The translations under genes were made by a program, and so were the position numbers. A stretch of DNA of 64,000 bases, from assembly GCA_900317955.1 (NCBI GenBank), contig ONIP01000024.1:1-64000 (forward strand). The letters are read 5' to 3'. Source of the DNA: an uncultured Bacteroidales bacterium (GTDB taxonomy: Bacteria > Bacteroidota > Bacteroidia > Bacteroidales > P3). The notes beneath the pieces were generated by a model. It was not told the origin of the DNA and ran no database searches. It was given only the letters and a program-made list of their open reading frames with translations. This document shows, piece by piece, positions 1 through 8,704 of the stretch (the first letter of the stretch is position 1; every line of letters starts with the position of its first letter).

Positions 1-1
1 C

Positions 2-121
2 GGCAACACCCCTGACGGCATCAAATGCCCGCAAGGCACCTACGTCTACGTCATCTACTACCGCCGTCCCGGCACCGAGGACATCGTCACTCAGAAGGGC
101 TCCATTACCCTCATCCGATAA
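2..121 (+). CDS. C-terminal end of a T9SS type B sorted protein (partial)
   Basis: This open frame enters from the left edge and stops with TAA, leaving 39 residues. The tail contains GTYVYVIYYR, then a short variable stretch, then KGSITLIR immediately before the stop. That pattern is the end of the gliding-motility-associated C-terminal domain, the type B sorting signal that sends cargo across the outer membrane through the type IX secretion system in Bacteroidota. The rest of the protein lies outside the window, so its function is unknown. It ends about 20 bases before the recQ start, so the two may be co-transcribed. Confidence 0.72.
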   Translation, partial: GNTPDGIKCPQGTYVYVIYYRRPGTEDIVTQKGSITLIR

Positions 122-141
122 CCCTGCCCCATATCTCAAGG

Positions 142-2040
142 TTGAATCCTGAAGACATTCTGAAAAAATATTGGGGCTTTGACGCCTTTCGTCCCCTGCA
201 GAAAGAGATTATCAACTCTGTTCTGCAGGGGTACGATACTTTAGCGCTGTTGCCTACCGGGGGCGGAAAATCTATCTGCTATCAGGTTCCGGCACTAATA
301 ATGGACGGAATATGCCTCGTGGTGTCGCCGCTCATCTCTCTGATGAAAGACCAGGTGCAGCAACTGCGCGACAGAGGTATCAAAGCTTCTTGCCTGGTAT
401 CGGGACTCACCGCCAACGAACAGGAAGTCATCCTGAACAACTGTCTCCACGGAAAAACGAAACTGCTGTATGTTTCGCCCGAAAGGCTGATGCAGCGCGT
501 ATTCATCGGGCACTTCAGGCAAATGAAAATAACGCTGATAGCCGTCGACGAAGCGCACTGCATATCCCAATGGGGCTACGACTTCAGGCCGCCGTACCTT
601 GAAATCGCCCGCATAAGGGATTACCACAGCCAAGTACCCGTCATCGCTCTCACTGCCACGGCAACCCCTGTTGTGATGGACGACATACGCCGCCTACTGC
701 TTTTCCGCAAAGGTCACCACACGCTACAAGCCAGTTTCTTCCGCTCAAATCTGGCCTATATGGTCTTTCACGAAGAGGACAAGGAAGGTCGACTTCTCCG
801 CATCGCCCGCCACACCGGAGGTTCGGGCATCGTCTATGTCCGCAACCGCCGTCGCACACGCCTTGTGGCCGACTACCTTGTAAACAACGGCATTCCCGCA
901 ACCTATTACCATGCAGGCATGACCCCGAAGGAACGCGATACAGCTCAACTACGCTGGATGAAGGGCGATGTGCAAATCATGGTTGCCACCAACGCCTTCG
1001 GCATGGGCATCGACAAACCCGATGTACGCTTTGTGGTGCACCTCGACATTCCCACCTCTATCGAAGCCTATTTCCAAGAGGCTGGAAGAGCAGGCCGCGA
1101 TGGCAACAAGGCCTATGCCGTATTGCTTTACGACGACATAGACAAAACCAACCTGCACGACAATTTCAACATCAACTACCCAACTTCCAAACAGATAGGC
1201 AACGTCTACAAGGCTATATGCAACTACTATCAACTCCCTGTCGGTGCAGGAACCGACTGCCAGTTTGACTTCGACATGGAGGCTATATGCAGCAACTACC
1301 ATTTTAATGTGGTGGAGATGTTCAACGCCGCCAAAGTGCTGGAGCGTGAAGGTTTAATAGCCATTCCCGAGCGCAACGAAACCGAATCGAGAGTATACAT
1401 TCCACTGTCTCAGGAAGAACTGTACCGCTTTCAAGTCTCCCAAGCCCGCTACAGCGACTTGCTCACCCTGTTGCTGCGCATGTACGGTGGACTGTTTACC
1501 GATTTTGTCCCTATCTCCGAACGCGCCCTCGCCCGGCGCCTGAACCTCGACGAGCAGCAAATAACCAACATGCTGCACCACATGGACGCCCTCAAAGCCA
1601 TCCAATACAAGGCCAAGACAACCAAACCTCAAATCATCTTCACCTCTCCCCGCATCGACTCAACCAGTATGGTGCTGTCCGACAGCCAGTACGCCATCCT
1701 CAAGCAGCAGGCACTGCAACGCGTGGAGGCTATTCTCCACTATGTAACCGCCACTTCCGGATGCCGCAGTGCTATGCTACTCAACTATTTTGGTGAAGAG
1801 GAAAGTAAGCCTTGCGGTGTCTGCGACCTTTGTATTGCGGCAAACCAAAAACTGAAAAAGGAAAATCACGACTCCCTGCGGCAACAAATCATCGCCCTGC
1901 TGAAAGAGCAACCGCTTCGTGCCGACGAACTGTCAGAACGGTTACAACATATTGATGAAAATGAAATGCAAACGGTGCTGCGCACCCTCGTCGACGAACG
2001 TACCGTGTCAATTAACCAATCGTTGCAATTCTTTATATAG
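142..2040 (+). CDS. recQ: ATP-dependent DNA helicase RecQ
   Basis: Superfamily 2 3'-to-5' DNA helicase for recombination and replication-fork repair. Motif I is LLPTGGGKSICYQ, motif II is VDEAHCISQWG, motif VI is QEAGRAGRDG. A zinc-binding cysteine cluster (CGVCDLC, with an earlier Cys in SGCRSAMLL) follows the helicase core. After it there is only a short winged-helix-like tail and no HRDC domain, which is usual for the roughly 630-residue RecQ of Bacteroidales. The frame stays open back to base 25, but that stretch overlaps the sorting-domain gene and reads as low-complexity Arg/His. I chose the TTG at 142 because RecQ homology begins there (LNPEDILKKYWGF); CTG at 124 is an alternative. Its 3' end overlaps the convergent maf gene by 33 bases. 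Confidence 0.93.
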   Translation: MNPEDILKKYWGFDAFRPLQKEIINSVLQGYDTLALLPTGGGKSICYQVPALIMDGICLVVSPLISLMKDQVQQLRDRGIKASCLVSGLTANEQEVILNNCLHGKTKLLYVSPERLMQRVFIGHFRQMKITLIAVDEAHCISQWGYDFRPPYLEIARIRDYHSQVPVIALTATATPVVMDDIRRLLLFRKGHHTLQASFFRSNLAYMVFHEEDKEGRLLRIARHTGGSGIVYVRNRRRTRLVADYLVNNGIPATYYHAGMTPKERDTAQLRWMKGDVQIMVATNAFGMGIDKPDVRFVVHLDIPTSIEAYFQEAGRAGRDGNKAYAVLLYDDIDKTNLHDNFNINYPTSKQIGNVYKAICNYYQLPVGAGTDCQFDFDMEAICSNYHFNVVEMFNAAKVLEREGLIAIPERNETESRVYIPLSQEELYRFQVSQARYSDLLTLLLRMYGGLFTDFVPISERALARRLNLDEQQITNMLHHMDALKAIQYKAKTTKPQIIFTSPRIDSTSMVLSDSQYAILKQQALQRVEAILHYVTATSGCRSAMLLNYFGEEESKPCGVCDLCIAANQKLKKENHDSLRQQIIALLKEQPLRADELSERLQHIDENEMQTVLRTLVDERTVSINQSLQFFI

Positions 2041-2607
2041 CCTCACCACAGGCAATCCCATTACGTTGTAATAGCATCCCTCTATACGTTCTATGCCTAT
2101 CATGCCAATCCACTCTTGAATACCATAGGCTCCGGCCTTGTCAAAGGGACGATAGGTGTCAACATAATAGGCTATTTCCTCATCTCTGAGGCTCTTGAAA
2201 ACAACATCTGTTCGCTCCGTAAAAGAATCGGAAAAACAATTGGATCTGAGCGAAACTCCGGTATAAACCTGATGGGTACATCCTGAAAGCAGGTGCAACA
2301 TTCCTATTGCCTCCGCCCTACTGTGGGGCTTGCCCAGCACCGACGAATCATGAACAACCACTGTGTCGGCGGTTACCAGCACCTCATTGTCAGCCAAGCC
2401 TGCCGTATACGCCAACGCTTTTTTGCAAGCCAACTGTTCTGCCACCTTGTCAGCGGATACATCAGGCTCTATCGACTCCTCGACGTCAATCTCCACCAAC
2501 CTAAAGGGAATCCCCAACTGGGACAACAATTCCCGCCTGCGAGGCGATTTAGAACCCAACAGCAACTGGCAATTCAACCACGCCAAACCTTCCATATCCC
2601 CTCTCAC
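2008..2607 (-). CDS. maf: Maf-family nucleotide pyrophosphatase
   Basis: Maf/YhdE family enzyme, a nucleoside triphosphate pyrophosphatase acting on non-canonical or modified nucleotides, linked to septum control in some bacteria. Visible family motifs are GSKSPRRRELL near the N-terminus, the acidic metal/substrate segment TADTVV, GKPHSRAEA, and FDKAGAYGIQ toward the C-terminus. Length is 199 residues, normal for the family. An internal Met four codons in (base 2595) is an alternative start. It overlaps the end of recQ tail to tail and lies 11 bases after the MORN-repeat gene, so it is probably the distal cistron of that reverse-strand unit. Exact substrate (dTTP/UTP versus m7GTP) cannot be read from sequence. 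Confidence 0.92.
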   Translation of the reverse strand: MRGDMEGLAWLNCQLLLGSKSPRRRELLSQLGIPFRLVEIDVEESIEPDVSADKVAEQLACKKALAYTAGLADNEVLVTADTVVVHDSSVLGKPHSRAEAIGMLHLLSGCTHQVYTGVSLRSNCFSDSFTERTDVVFKSLRDEEIAYYVDTYRPFDKAGAYGIQEWIGMIGIERIEGCYYNVMGLPVVRLYKELQRLVN

Positions 2608-2618
2608 CCTATACGATT

Positions 2619-3803
2619 CTATCGTTTCGACTGCTTGGCGGTATTGTCTTTCATCGAAATCATCTGGCCATCTTTAAACTCGGCCACTACACCCTCATTG
2701 CCATATTTATCGTACCATATCCACTTGCCGTTCTTCTTACCATGGTCGAAGGTTCCTACCTCTTCGGGAGTCCCGGCCGTGTTATAGCGTTCGTATTTAC
2801 CATGGCGCTCGCCGTTGATATAGTTTTCAGAAATTTCAATCTTGCCGTTGGGATGATAACGCACCGTTCTGCCATGCTGCAAGTCATCGTGGTAATTCAT
2901 CTCATAACGTACGCTGCCGTCGTCATAAACACCACGCCACAGTCCCTCTTTTTTACCATTGTGGAAACTACCGGTGTAGTCCAGCTTGCCATTCTCATAC
3001 CAAGCAGTCCATGTGCCTTCTTCTTTATCATTCACATACTGGCCTTCGTGCAGTTTCTGGCCGCTCTCATACCATGTCGTCCAAAGTCCCTGCTTATAGC
3101 CTTTGCTGTACTCTCCCTCACGCCATTTTTCACCGGTCTCATAATAATATGTCCATGTGCCGGATTCGCTGCCGTTGGTGTAATGTCCGCGGATACCGAT
3201 ATTGCCGTTGGTGCGCCAGTAGAATAACCATTCGCCCTCCTGCTCACCGCTCACCAGGTTCCCTTCGTGGTCTTTCTGCCCCTTCGAAGTCCACCAAATG
3301 GCTTTGCCCTCCAACTCATCGTCAACATACTCGCCTTCAAACATCAACTGTCCATTCTCGTGCCATTCACGTGTCTTGCCTTCTCGCACTCCTCCCACGT
3401 ATGGCACCTCATCCTTTTTCTGACCATTCTCATACCACGACACAAACATTCCTTCCTTCTTTCCGTTTTCCACCTTCACCTCACTTTGCAGCTTCCCGCT
3501 CTCATACCAGGTACGGCTGGTGCCGCTTCCACTCATTACGGTCTCCTCATGCTTGCTGCCATCGTTGAAGAACGTGCGCCACACTCCGATACGGTGACCT
3601 TGGTTATCGTATTTCCCTTGACGGAAAACCTTCCCGTTGGGATACCACCATGTCCAGTTACCAATATGGACGCTGTCATCGTTAAGTGTCCCCGATACAT
3701 AGATCTGGTCGGGATGGGTGCGGTAGGCTTCTTCGTAATGGATTTGAGCCGCGGCGACACTGGCACAAAGGCTCATCAGCACGATAATGAATGTTCTCTT
3801 CAT
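2619..3803 (-). CDS. Secreted MORN/YwqK-type repeat protein
   Basis: A 394-residue protein with a signal peptide (hydrophobic residues 5-18, cleavage near AAAQ). The mature part is about fifteen tandem repeats of roughly 23 residues with the pattern W-x-x-[WY]YE[NS]G[KQ]-x-x-x-EGxY-x-x-[GD]-x-xxGxW. These match MORN repeats and the so-called toxin-antitoxin YwqK repeats, which form extended beta-hairpin stacks. Such proteins in Bacteroidota are usually periplasmic or surface scaffolds of unknown partner; despite the database name there is no evidence of a toxin here. It lies between the DUF4270 lipoprotein gene upstream and maf downstream. Confidence 0.85.
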   Translation of the reverse strand: MKRTFIIVLMSLCASVAAAQIHYEEAYRTHPDQIYVSGTLNDDSVHIGNWTWWYPNGKVFRQGKYDNQGHRIGVWRTFFNDGSKHEETVMSGSGTSRTWYESGKLQSEVKVENGKKEGMFVSWYENGQKKDEVPYVGGVREGKTREWHENGQLMFEGEYVDDELEGKAIWWTSKGQKDHEGNLVSGEQEGEWLFYWRTNGNIGIRGHYTNGSESGTWTYYYETGEKWREGEYSKGYKQGLWTTWYESGQKLHEGQYVNDKEEGTWTAWYENGKLDYTGSFHNGKKEGLWRGVYDDGSVRYEMNYHDDLQHGRTVRYHPNGKIEISENYINGERHGKYERYNTAGTPEEVGTFDHGKKNGKWIWYDKYGNEGVVAEFKDGQMISMKDNTAKQSKR

Positions 3804-3866
3804 AACGGTATGTTCAATAAATGGTTGTTCTCTATTTTGTTATCTTACATTAGGAAACGGCGGTCT

Positions 3867-5183
3867 TCATTGGGTTGTGTGCTCCGAATAAATAAAGACC
3901 ACGCGCACCGGGTCATCCGTGTCGGTTCCTTTTATCACTGTTCGGAACGGCGTAGAACGACGGGCATCTATATACAGTTCCGTGCCATAGTCGCGTCCTG
4001 CCCTCAGCAGTTCCTGCAAATGGCGGGTTACACGCAAACGATAATAGCCCTCTTCTCTATGAAAATACCCGTCATAACCTGAATAGGTATATGGATTGCT
4101 TATAACATTGGCATCGGTAATCATCACCGACGGACCATTCGAGAAGCACTTGTTGGCAAGTATACGCACAGGCTTGTGCGTGTCGCCTTCCGAACTCACC
4201 GGAAGCAGCAATTCAGCGTAATGCACTACTGCCCAAGGATGTTCTTTTTTGAACCGGTTGATGAACGACTGCATATTCAGCCTGACACGTGTTCCTCCCA
4301 GGGGTTCAAGATACAGCCGCTGCCCTCCCGCTATCGAATCAGCGGTATGGTTCGCTATGGCTTCCATCGCCTTGCCTGTATAGTCATGCTGAAAATACAT
4401 GCTGTGGGCTACCTCTTTGTTTATTACAAACACATACTGCAACGATTCAACATTTTCCGTATGATAATACAACGTCAATCGGGTGTTCGTTGCCGAGAGG
4501 TCAATTGTCATCATTTTGTTCGAATACTCGGCCAGCTTCAAACTCATGCCCTTCACTCGCTCCAAAAACTCTTCTGTGGTACAATTCTGTCTCAGCACCG
4601 GGTAAATGCTCTCATTCATACGCACCCGGATACTGTCTGCCTTGTAAACCACATCTCCGTCAAAGAAACACACATCGTCCTCCAGCAGGCTGTGCGACGA
4701 CAGCGTTGCATGGTATATTGAATCTCTCAACGGCTCTGCCAGCTGTTTCACTATCAAATGAAAAGTCACTGGCGTGGAGTCCGGAACAACAGGATATACC
4801 GTGTCTATCACCAGCGTCATGACCACCGAGTCAAACACAACCTCGTTGTCCAGACTGATACCGTTCTCCGACGAGATGCCAATCTGCGAATACAGCGTTG
4901 CTCTGGCTTCGCCGAACACTTCATCCTGATAATCGCCTATCACACCAAAATCATATCCCGCGGTCCACAACGAATCGTCAAATATCGTTCCTGCTGTCAA
5001 TGTCACCGTGTCCCTCACCCCGTTATAGAAAGTATAAGGATCCTGCAAATCCACACCCAACTCCGACTCTCCCTTGTTGCAGGCAACAGGCAGCATAAAC
5101 AAAAGTATTCCTAACGGAAGAAGACTCTTTCTCAAAAACATATCCAAACTATTAATAAGTTTCATTTTTTGCATATTTTGCAT
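3867..5183 (-). CDS. DUF4270 family lipoprotein
   Basis: The N-terminus has a lipoprotein signal (LLFMLPVAC, lipidated Cys at about residue 35), so the protein should be membrane-anchored, likely in the outer membrane. The start of the mature part, ESELGVDLQDPYTF, and the later pattern are what I recognise as DUF4270, a Bacteroidota family typically found next to the half-length glycogen synthase gene, as here. Length (438 residues) fits. Function is not known; glycan or surface roles are only guesses from context. A second Met at residue 7 is an alternative start. It follows the glycogen synthase-like gene by 27 bases on the same strand, so the two are probably co-transcribed. Confidence 0.8.
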   Translation of the reverse strand: MQNMQKMKLINSLDMFLRKSLLPLGILLFMLPVACNKGESELGVDLQDPYTFYNGVRDTVTLTAGTIFDDSLWTAGYDFGVIGDYQDEVFGEARATLYSQIGISSENGISLDNEVVFDSVVMTLVIDTVYPVVPDSTPVTFHLIVKQLAEPLRDSIYHATLSSHSLLEDDVCFFDGDVVYKADSIRVRMNESIYPVLRQNCTTEEFLERVKGMSLKLAEYSNKMMTIDLSATNTRLTLYYHTENVESLQYVFVINKEVAHSMYFQHDYTGKAMEAIANHTADSIAGGQRLYLEPLGGTRVRLNMQSFINRFKKEHPWAVVHYAELLLPVSSEGDTHKPVRILANKCFSNGPSVMITDANVISNPYTYSGYDGYFHREEGYYRLRVTRHLQELLRAGRDYGTELYIDARRSTPFRTVIKGTDTDDPVRVVFIYSEHTTQ

Positions 5184-5210
5184 AGCATTACTTCAATCCC
5201 ATCCACTCTA

Positions 5211-6035
5211 TCAGTTGTTAATCGAACTGCCGCACAACGACTCGTACATCTTGTTGATTTTCGTGAAGAACTCCGTACGGTCGGGATTATAGTCAAGCAC
5301 ATGGCGCTTATTCTCTTTGGCAAACTGCACCAACTCGGGGTCCACATTCGGCGACGACACCACTATGCCGTTGGCATACGTAATGGCAGCCTTCATCAGC
5401 GTCATGTAATCCAAGTTTTGATACAAGCGCAAATCCTTGGCTGTGGCCCCGTCGGCGCGCATCTTACGCTCCAACTCTTCGGCAAACTTGCCTTCAAACT
5501 TATCCGCTTCAAGCGACAACACTGTCCGTGTGCCCGAGAAGAAAGCATTCTCCTTGTTGATTCGACGCAGATAGAATGGCACCATCCCGCTGAACCATCC
5601 CGAGAAATGAATCAAATGCGGCTGCCACGCCAATTTCCTCACCGCCTCCAACGAACCTCTGCCAAAGAACAGGATACGCTCGTCATTGGACGGTATCAAC
5701 TTGCCCTTGCTGTCAAACGTATCGCCAAACTTGGTAAAGTACTCGTCATTGTCGATAAAATACACCTGTAACCGTGCCGTTGGTATTGACCCGACCTTTA
5801 TTATTAACTGATGGTCGCAGTTGTTCACTATCAAATTCATTCCCGACAGCCTTATCACTTCGTGCAACTGATGCTTCCGCTCATTGATGTCGGTAAACCT
5901 CGGCACAAACACTCTGATTTCACGCCCCAACTCCTGTGTAAACTGTGGCAGATAACGATTCATCAACGTCGACTCCGTTTCTTCCGAAAAGGGCACAACG
6001 CCTTGATTGATATACAATATTCTTCCTTTTGCCAT
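5211..6035 (-). CDS. Glycogen/starch synthase-like protein, N-terminal (GT5) domain only
   Basis: 274 residues beginning MAKGRILYINQ. The sequence follows the N-terminal Rossmann half of GT5 starch/glycogen synthases: an early EV.PF-like segment (GVVPFSEETE), strand IRVFVPRF, and PHLIHFSGWFSG in place of the usual DVVHAHDW segment. The C-terminal GT-B half with the ADP-glucose binding motifs is absent. Stand-alone versions of this domain are common in Bacteroidota, so this is a family form rather than a fresh truncation. Catalytic competence alone is doubtful. The start was set at 6035 because an upstream extension would run through the promoter at 6062-6070 into low-complexity sequence. Confidence 0.82.
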   Translation of the reverse strand: MAKGRILYINQGVVPFSEETESTLMNRYLPQFTQELGREIRVFVPRFTDINERKHQLHEVIRLSGMNLIVNNCDHQLIIKVGSIPTARLQVYFIDNDEYFTKFGDTFDSKGKLIPSNDERILFFGRGSLEAVRKLAWQPHLIHFSGWFSGMVPFYLRRINKENAFFSGTRTVLSLEADKFEGKFAEELERKMRADGATAKDLRLYQNLDYMTLMKAAITYANGIVVSSPNVDPELVQFAKENKRHVLDYNPDRTEFFTKINKMYESLCGSSINN

Positions 6036-6061
6036 ATTCTTTGTTGCAAAATAACAGATAT

Positions 6062-6070
6062 GCAAAGATA
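6062..6070 (-). promoter_or_regulatory. Promoter -7 element of the glycogen synthase-like/DUF4270 unit
   Basis: Reverse strand reads TATCTTTGC, an exact Bacteroidota -7 element, 26 bases before the ATG at 6035. No convincing TTTG at the -33 position was found. Confidence 0.65.
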
Positions 6071-6199
6071 CGAATTTTTTTTTGATTAAAAAGATTTTTT
6101 CATCCCTTCGCCTTGTCCAACCAACACCCCCACCCCTCCTTACTCTCTGGTGCAAGGCGGGTTATTAACCGATTGTTAATAACTAATAATGTTAAATCA

Positions 6200-6230
6200 T
6201 TTGCCGTGCCCCTTTTTTTCGTAATTTTGC
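6200..6230 (+). promoter_or_regulatory. recX promoter
   Basis: TTTG at 6200-6203, an 18-base spacer, then TAATTTTGC at 6222-6230, both matching the Bacteroidota -33/-7 consensus. The recX ATG begins only three bases after the -7 element, so the transcript must be leaderless or nearly so. Confidence 0.7.
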
Positions 6231-6233
6231 ATC

Positions 6234-6719
6234 ATGGTTCAGAATCTCACAGAAGAAGAAATGTCTCTGTTAGCCAGAGCAGAACGCTACTGTGCCAACG
6301 AGGAGCAATGTCGCACTTCCGTCCGAAAGAAGCTCTGCGACTGGGGTGCTACCCCCAACACATCAACCAAAATCGTCAACCGGCTGATTGACCAAGGCTA
6401 TATCGACGAACGCCGCTACGCTCGCGCCTACGTCGCCTCCAAACTTCGCAACCAGAAATGGGGCCGTCTCAAAGTCATCTACCAACTCCGCTCTAAGCAA
6501 GTTCCGCCCAAATTCATCACCGAAGCCCTGGCCGAAATCCCCGACGAGGAATACCGCAACATCCTTATCGATGTCGCCAAAACCAAGTGGGACACCTACC
6601 CTGGTACCGAAACCTACTCCAAACGGCGTTCCAAACTTATCACCTTCTTGGCCTCTCGCGGCTACGAATCGCCCGAAATTCAAGCCATGATTGCCGAAAA
6701 CTACAACAACGAGGACTAA
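6234..6719 (+). CDS. recX: RecX regulatory protein
   Basis: A 161-residue RecX-family protein, which binds RecA filaments and modulates recombinase activity. Typical features are the three-helix repeats, with YIDERRYARAYVASKLRNQKWGR-type sequence at about residues 57-79 and a second G..K.....L...V block. It is preceded by a near-leaderless promoter and followed by a strong intrinsic terminator, so it appears monocistronic. recA is not in the window, which is common in Bacteroidales. Confidence 0.9.
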   Translation: MVQNLTEEEMSLLARAERYCANEEQCRTSVRKKLCDWGATPNTSTKIVNRLIDQGYIDERRYARAYVASKLRNQKWGRLKVIYQLRSKQVPPKFITEALAEIPDEEYRNILIDVAKTKWDTYPGTETYSKRRSKLITFLASRGYESPEIQAMIAENYNNED

Positions 6720-6791
6720 CCCTCCCGTTCCATTTACCTCTTTGCCCGCATGTCCGGCAAGGAGGCTGTTTCATCCCGTTTTCCATAATTC

Positions 6792-6826
6792 AAGAACGGC
6801 TCTCAGCCGTTCTTTCTTTTTCTCTC
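6792..6826 (+). terminator. Intrinsic terminator after recX
   Basis: Perfect 10-bp stem AAGAACGGCT / AGCCGTTCTT with a CTC loop (6792-6814), followed by a T-rich run TCTTTTTCTC. It ends just before the stop codon of the convergent SAM hydrolase gene. Confidence 0.85.
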
Positions 6827-6832
6827 TTCTCT

Positions 6833-7630
6833 TCAGAAAAACTTCACCAATAGCGTATCTAAATACTGCAAATTAAACATCTGCGCAGCATTCCCTATAT
6901 TGATGGCCAACTGCAAATGACCCGTCGACGATACCGTCAACATCAACGATGTACGCCGCATCCTCGTCTCCTCCGAGCCTATATAGCCATACGACAGATT
7001 GTTTATCTTCACCTCATGCACCTGCAACTCAAACTTCCGCCCCGCTCTAATCTGCTCAAACTCATCATACGTAATATTCAAATCACAGTTGCCGTAGGCA
7101 TCTATATACACTACATGAATCTTTATCGCATTGTCCAGCATAGCCGTGGCAAACGACGACTTCCTGAACAACGTATCCGTCTTAAAGCCCAACTCTTCCA
7201 ACGGTGTCCCCCCTGCAAGCATCGCTGCAACCTTGCAGAACAAATCGCGCGCCGCGAAAGTAAAAAAACTCGACTCCTGCGCCACATTGTCTATCACCAC
7301 GGCATTCACCCCCTCGGCTCCAAAAACCGAGGCTGGCAACCCGTTATCAGTGCAAATATAATACTGCTGGTTATGCTCAACCACCACAAAAGGACTCTCC
7401 TTGGTCTGCGATGAACATACGTCTATGATATGTATCGTCCCCGGAGGAAAACCCATACACGCATGCTTCACAACAAACGTCGCCCGCGTCAACTGGTACG
7501 GCGGTATCCCATGCGTTATATCCACCACCTGCACCCCCGGTATGTATGAATACAACTTCCCCTTCACACTACCCGCAAAAAAATCACTATACCCCCAGTC
7601 CGTAGTCAAGGTAACAATAGTAGAACCCAT
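6833..7630 (-). CDS. S-adenosyl-L-methionine hydroxide adenosyltransferase (DUF62 family)
   Basis: 265 residues of the SAM hydrolase/fluorinase superfamily (DUF62). These enzymes use water-derived hydroxide to split SAM into adenosine and methionine. Visible signature elements are TLTTDWGYSDFFAGSVKG at the N-terminus, VVDITHGIPPY, and PGTIHIIDV, with an NG-containing nucleotide-binding segment (CTDNGLPA) in the middle. Halogenase-specific features cannot be judged, and hydrolase is the usual bacterial activity. It is a single gene reading toward recX and driven by the reverse -7 box inside the palindrome at 7680-7695. Confidence 0.88.
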   Translation of the reverse strand: MGSTIVTLTTDWGYSDFFAGSVKGKLYSYIPGVQVVDITHGIPPYQLTRATFVVKHACMGFPPGTIHIIDVCSSQTKESPFVVVEHNQQYYICTDNGLPASVFGAEGVNAVVIDNVAQESSFFTFAARDLFCKVAAMLAGGTPLEELGFKTDTLFRKSSFATAMLDNAIKIHVVYIDAYGNCDLNITYDEFEQIRAGRKFELQVHEVKINNLSYGYIGSEETRMRRTSLMLTVSSTGHLQLAINIGNAAQMFNLQYLDTLLVKFF

Positions 7631-7679
7631 AGATTATATGTTTATTACAAAAAAAACGATAGGAAATAACACCTCTGTT

Positions 7680-7695
7680 TATCTTTGCAAAGATA
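7680..7695. promoter_or_regulatory. Palindromic -7 element
   Basis: TATCTTTGCAAAGATA is a perfect 16-bp palindrome carrying a Bacteroidota -7 box on each strand. The reverse box is well placed (about 57 bases) upstream of the SAM hydrolase ATG at 7630. The forward box would transcribe toward sufC, whose ATG is 241 bases away. The rest of 7631-7935 holds C-rich sequence without another recognisable gene. Confidence 0.55.
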
Positions 7696-7864
7696 CAAAA
7701 TAAATTGAACATGCAGCCACCTAATCGCCAAAAATAATTCAACAGCCTCCCTATCATCCACCTACACAACACCTCCGCCCGCTCCAAATCCTGTTCCCCA
7801 ACCCCGCCTCCCGACAAATCGTCCCCAACCCCCATTTAACCCGCCATAATTCACAAAAAAAACG

Positions 7865-7873
7865 TATCTTTGT
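7865..7873 (+). promoter_or_regulatory. Probable sufC operon promoter -7 element
   Basis: TATCTTTGT at 7865-7873, 63 bases upstream of the sufC ATG. No clear -33 TTTG element is visible. Confidence 0.55.
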
Positions 7874-7935
7874 AGGTGCAATAAACACAACCCTTTTTCG
7901 TAAAATTACATACACTCAGACAATTACATAAAACA

Positions 7936-8700
7936 ATGGCTCTATTATCCATACGCAATTTACACGCCTCCATCGGCGACAAAGAAATTCTTAAAGGCGT
8001 AAATCTTGAAATCAACGTCGGCGAAGTCCACTCCATCATGGGTCCCAACGGCAACGGCAAAAGCACCCTTGCTGGCGTCATCGCCGGCAACGCCAAATAC
8101 ACCGTCACCCAAGGCGAAGTCATATACAAAGGCAAAAACATCCTCGACATGCCCGTCGACGTCCGCGCTTGCGAAGGCATTTTCCTCGGTTTCCAATACC
8201 CCGTCGAAATCCCCGGCGTCAGCATCTCCAACTTCATGCGCACCGCTGTCAACGAACAACGCAAATACCGTGGCCTCGACCCCCTCTCCGGCTCCGAATT
8301 CCTCAAACTCATGGAAGAGAAAAAGAAAATCGTCGAAATGACCACCAAACTCGCCAACCGCTCCGTCAACGAAGGCTTCAGCGGCGGTGAGAAGAAAAAG
8401 AATGAAATCTTCCAAATGGCCATGCTCGACCCCACCCTCGCCATCCTCGACGAAACCGACTCCGGCCTCGACATCGACGCCCTCCGCATCGTCGCCACCG
8501 GCGTCAACAAACTGCGCCGCCCCGACAACGCCACCATCGTCATCACCCACTACCAACGCCTCCTCGACTACATAGTCCCCGACTTCGTTCATGTCCTCTA
8601 CGAAGGCCGTATCGTCAAAACCGGCCCCAAAGAGCTCGCCCTCAAACTCGAACAACAAGGCTACGAATGGATTAAAGAAGAACTCGAAAGCGCCCGTTAA
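7936..8700 (+). CDS. sufC: Fe-S cluster assembly ATPase SufC
   Basis: Cytoplasmic ABC-type ATPase of the SUF system, which energises the SufBCD scaffold during Fe-S cluster assembly. Walker A is GPNGNGKST (residues 36-44), the signature is FSGGEKKK and Walker B is LAILDETDSGLDID, the last being characteristic of SufC rather than transport ABC proteins. Length 254 is normal. sufD follows after four bases. The usual upstream sufB and downstream sufS are not present, so the suf genes are split in this genome. Confidence 0.96.
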   Translation: MALLSIRNLHASIGDKEILKGVNLEINVGEVHSIMGPNGNGKSTLAGVIAGNAKYTVTQGEVIYKGKNILDMPVDVRACEGIFLGFQYPVEIPGVSISNFMRTAVNEQRKYRGLDPLSGSEFLKLMEEKKKIVEMTTKLANRSVNEGFSGGEKKKNEIFQMAMLDPTLAILDETDSGLDIDALRIVATGVNKLRRPDNATIVITHYQRLLDYIVPDFVHVLYEGRIVKTGPKELALKLEQQGYEWIKEELESAR

Positions 8701-8704
8701 CCCC

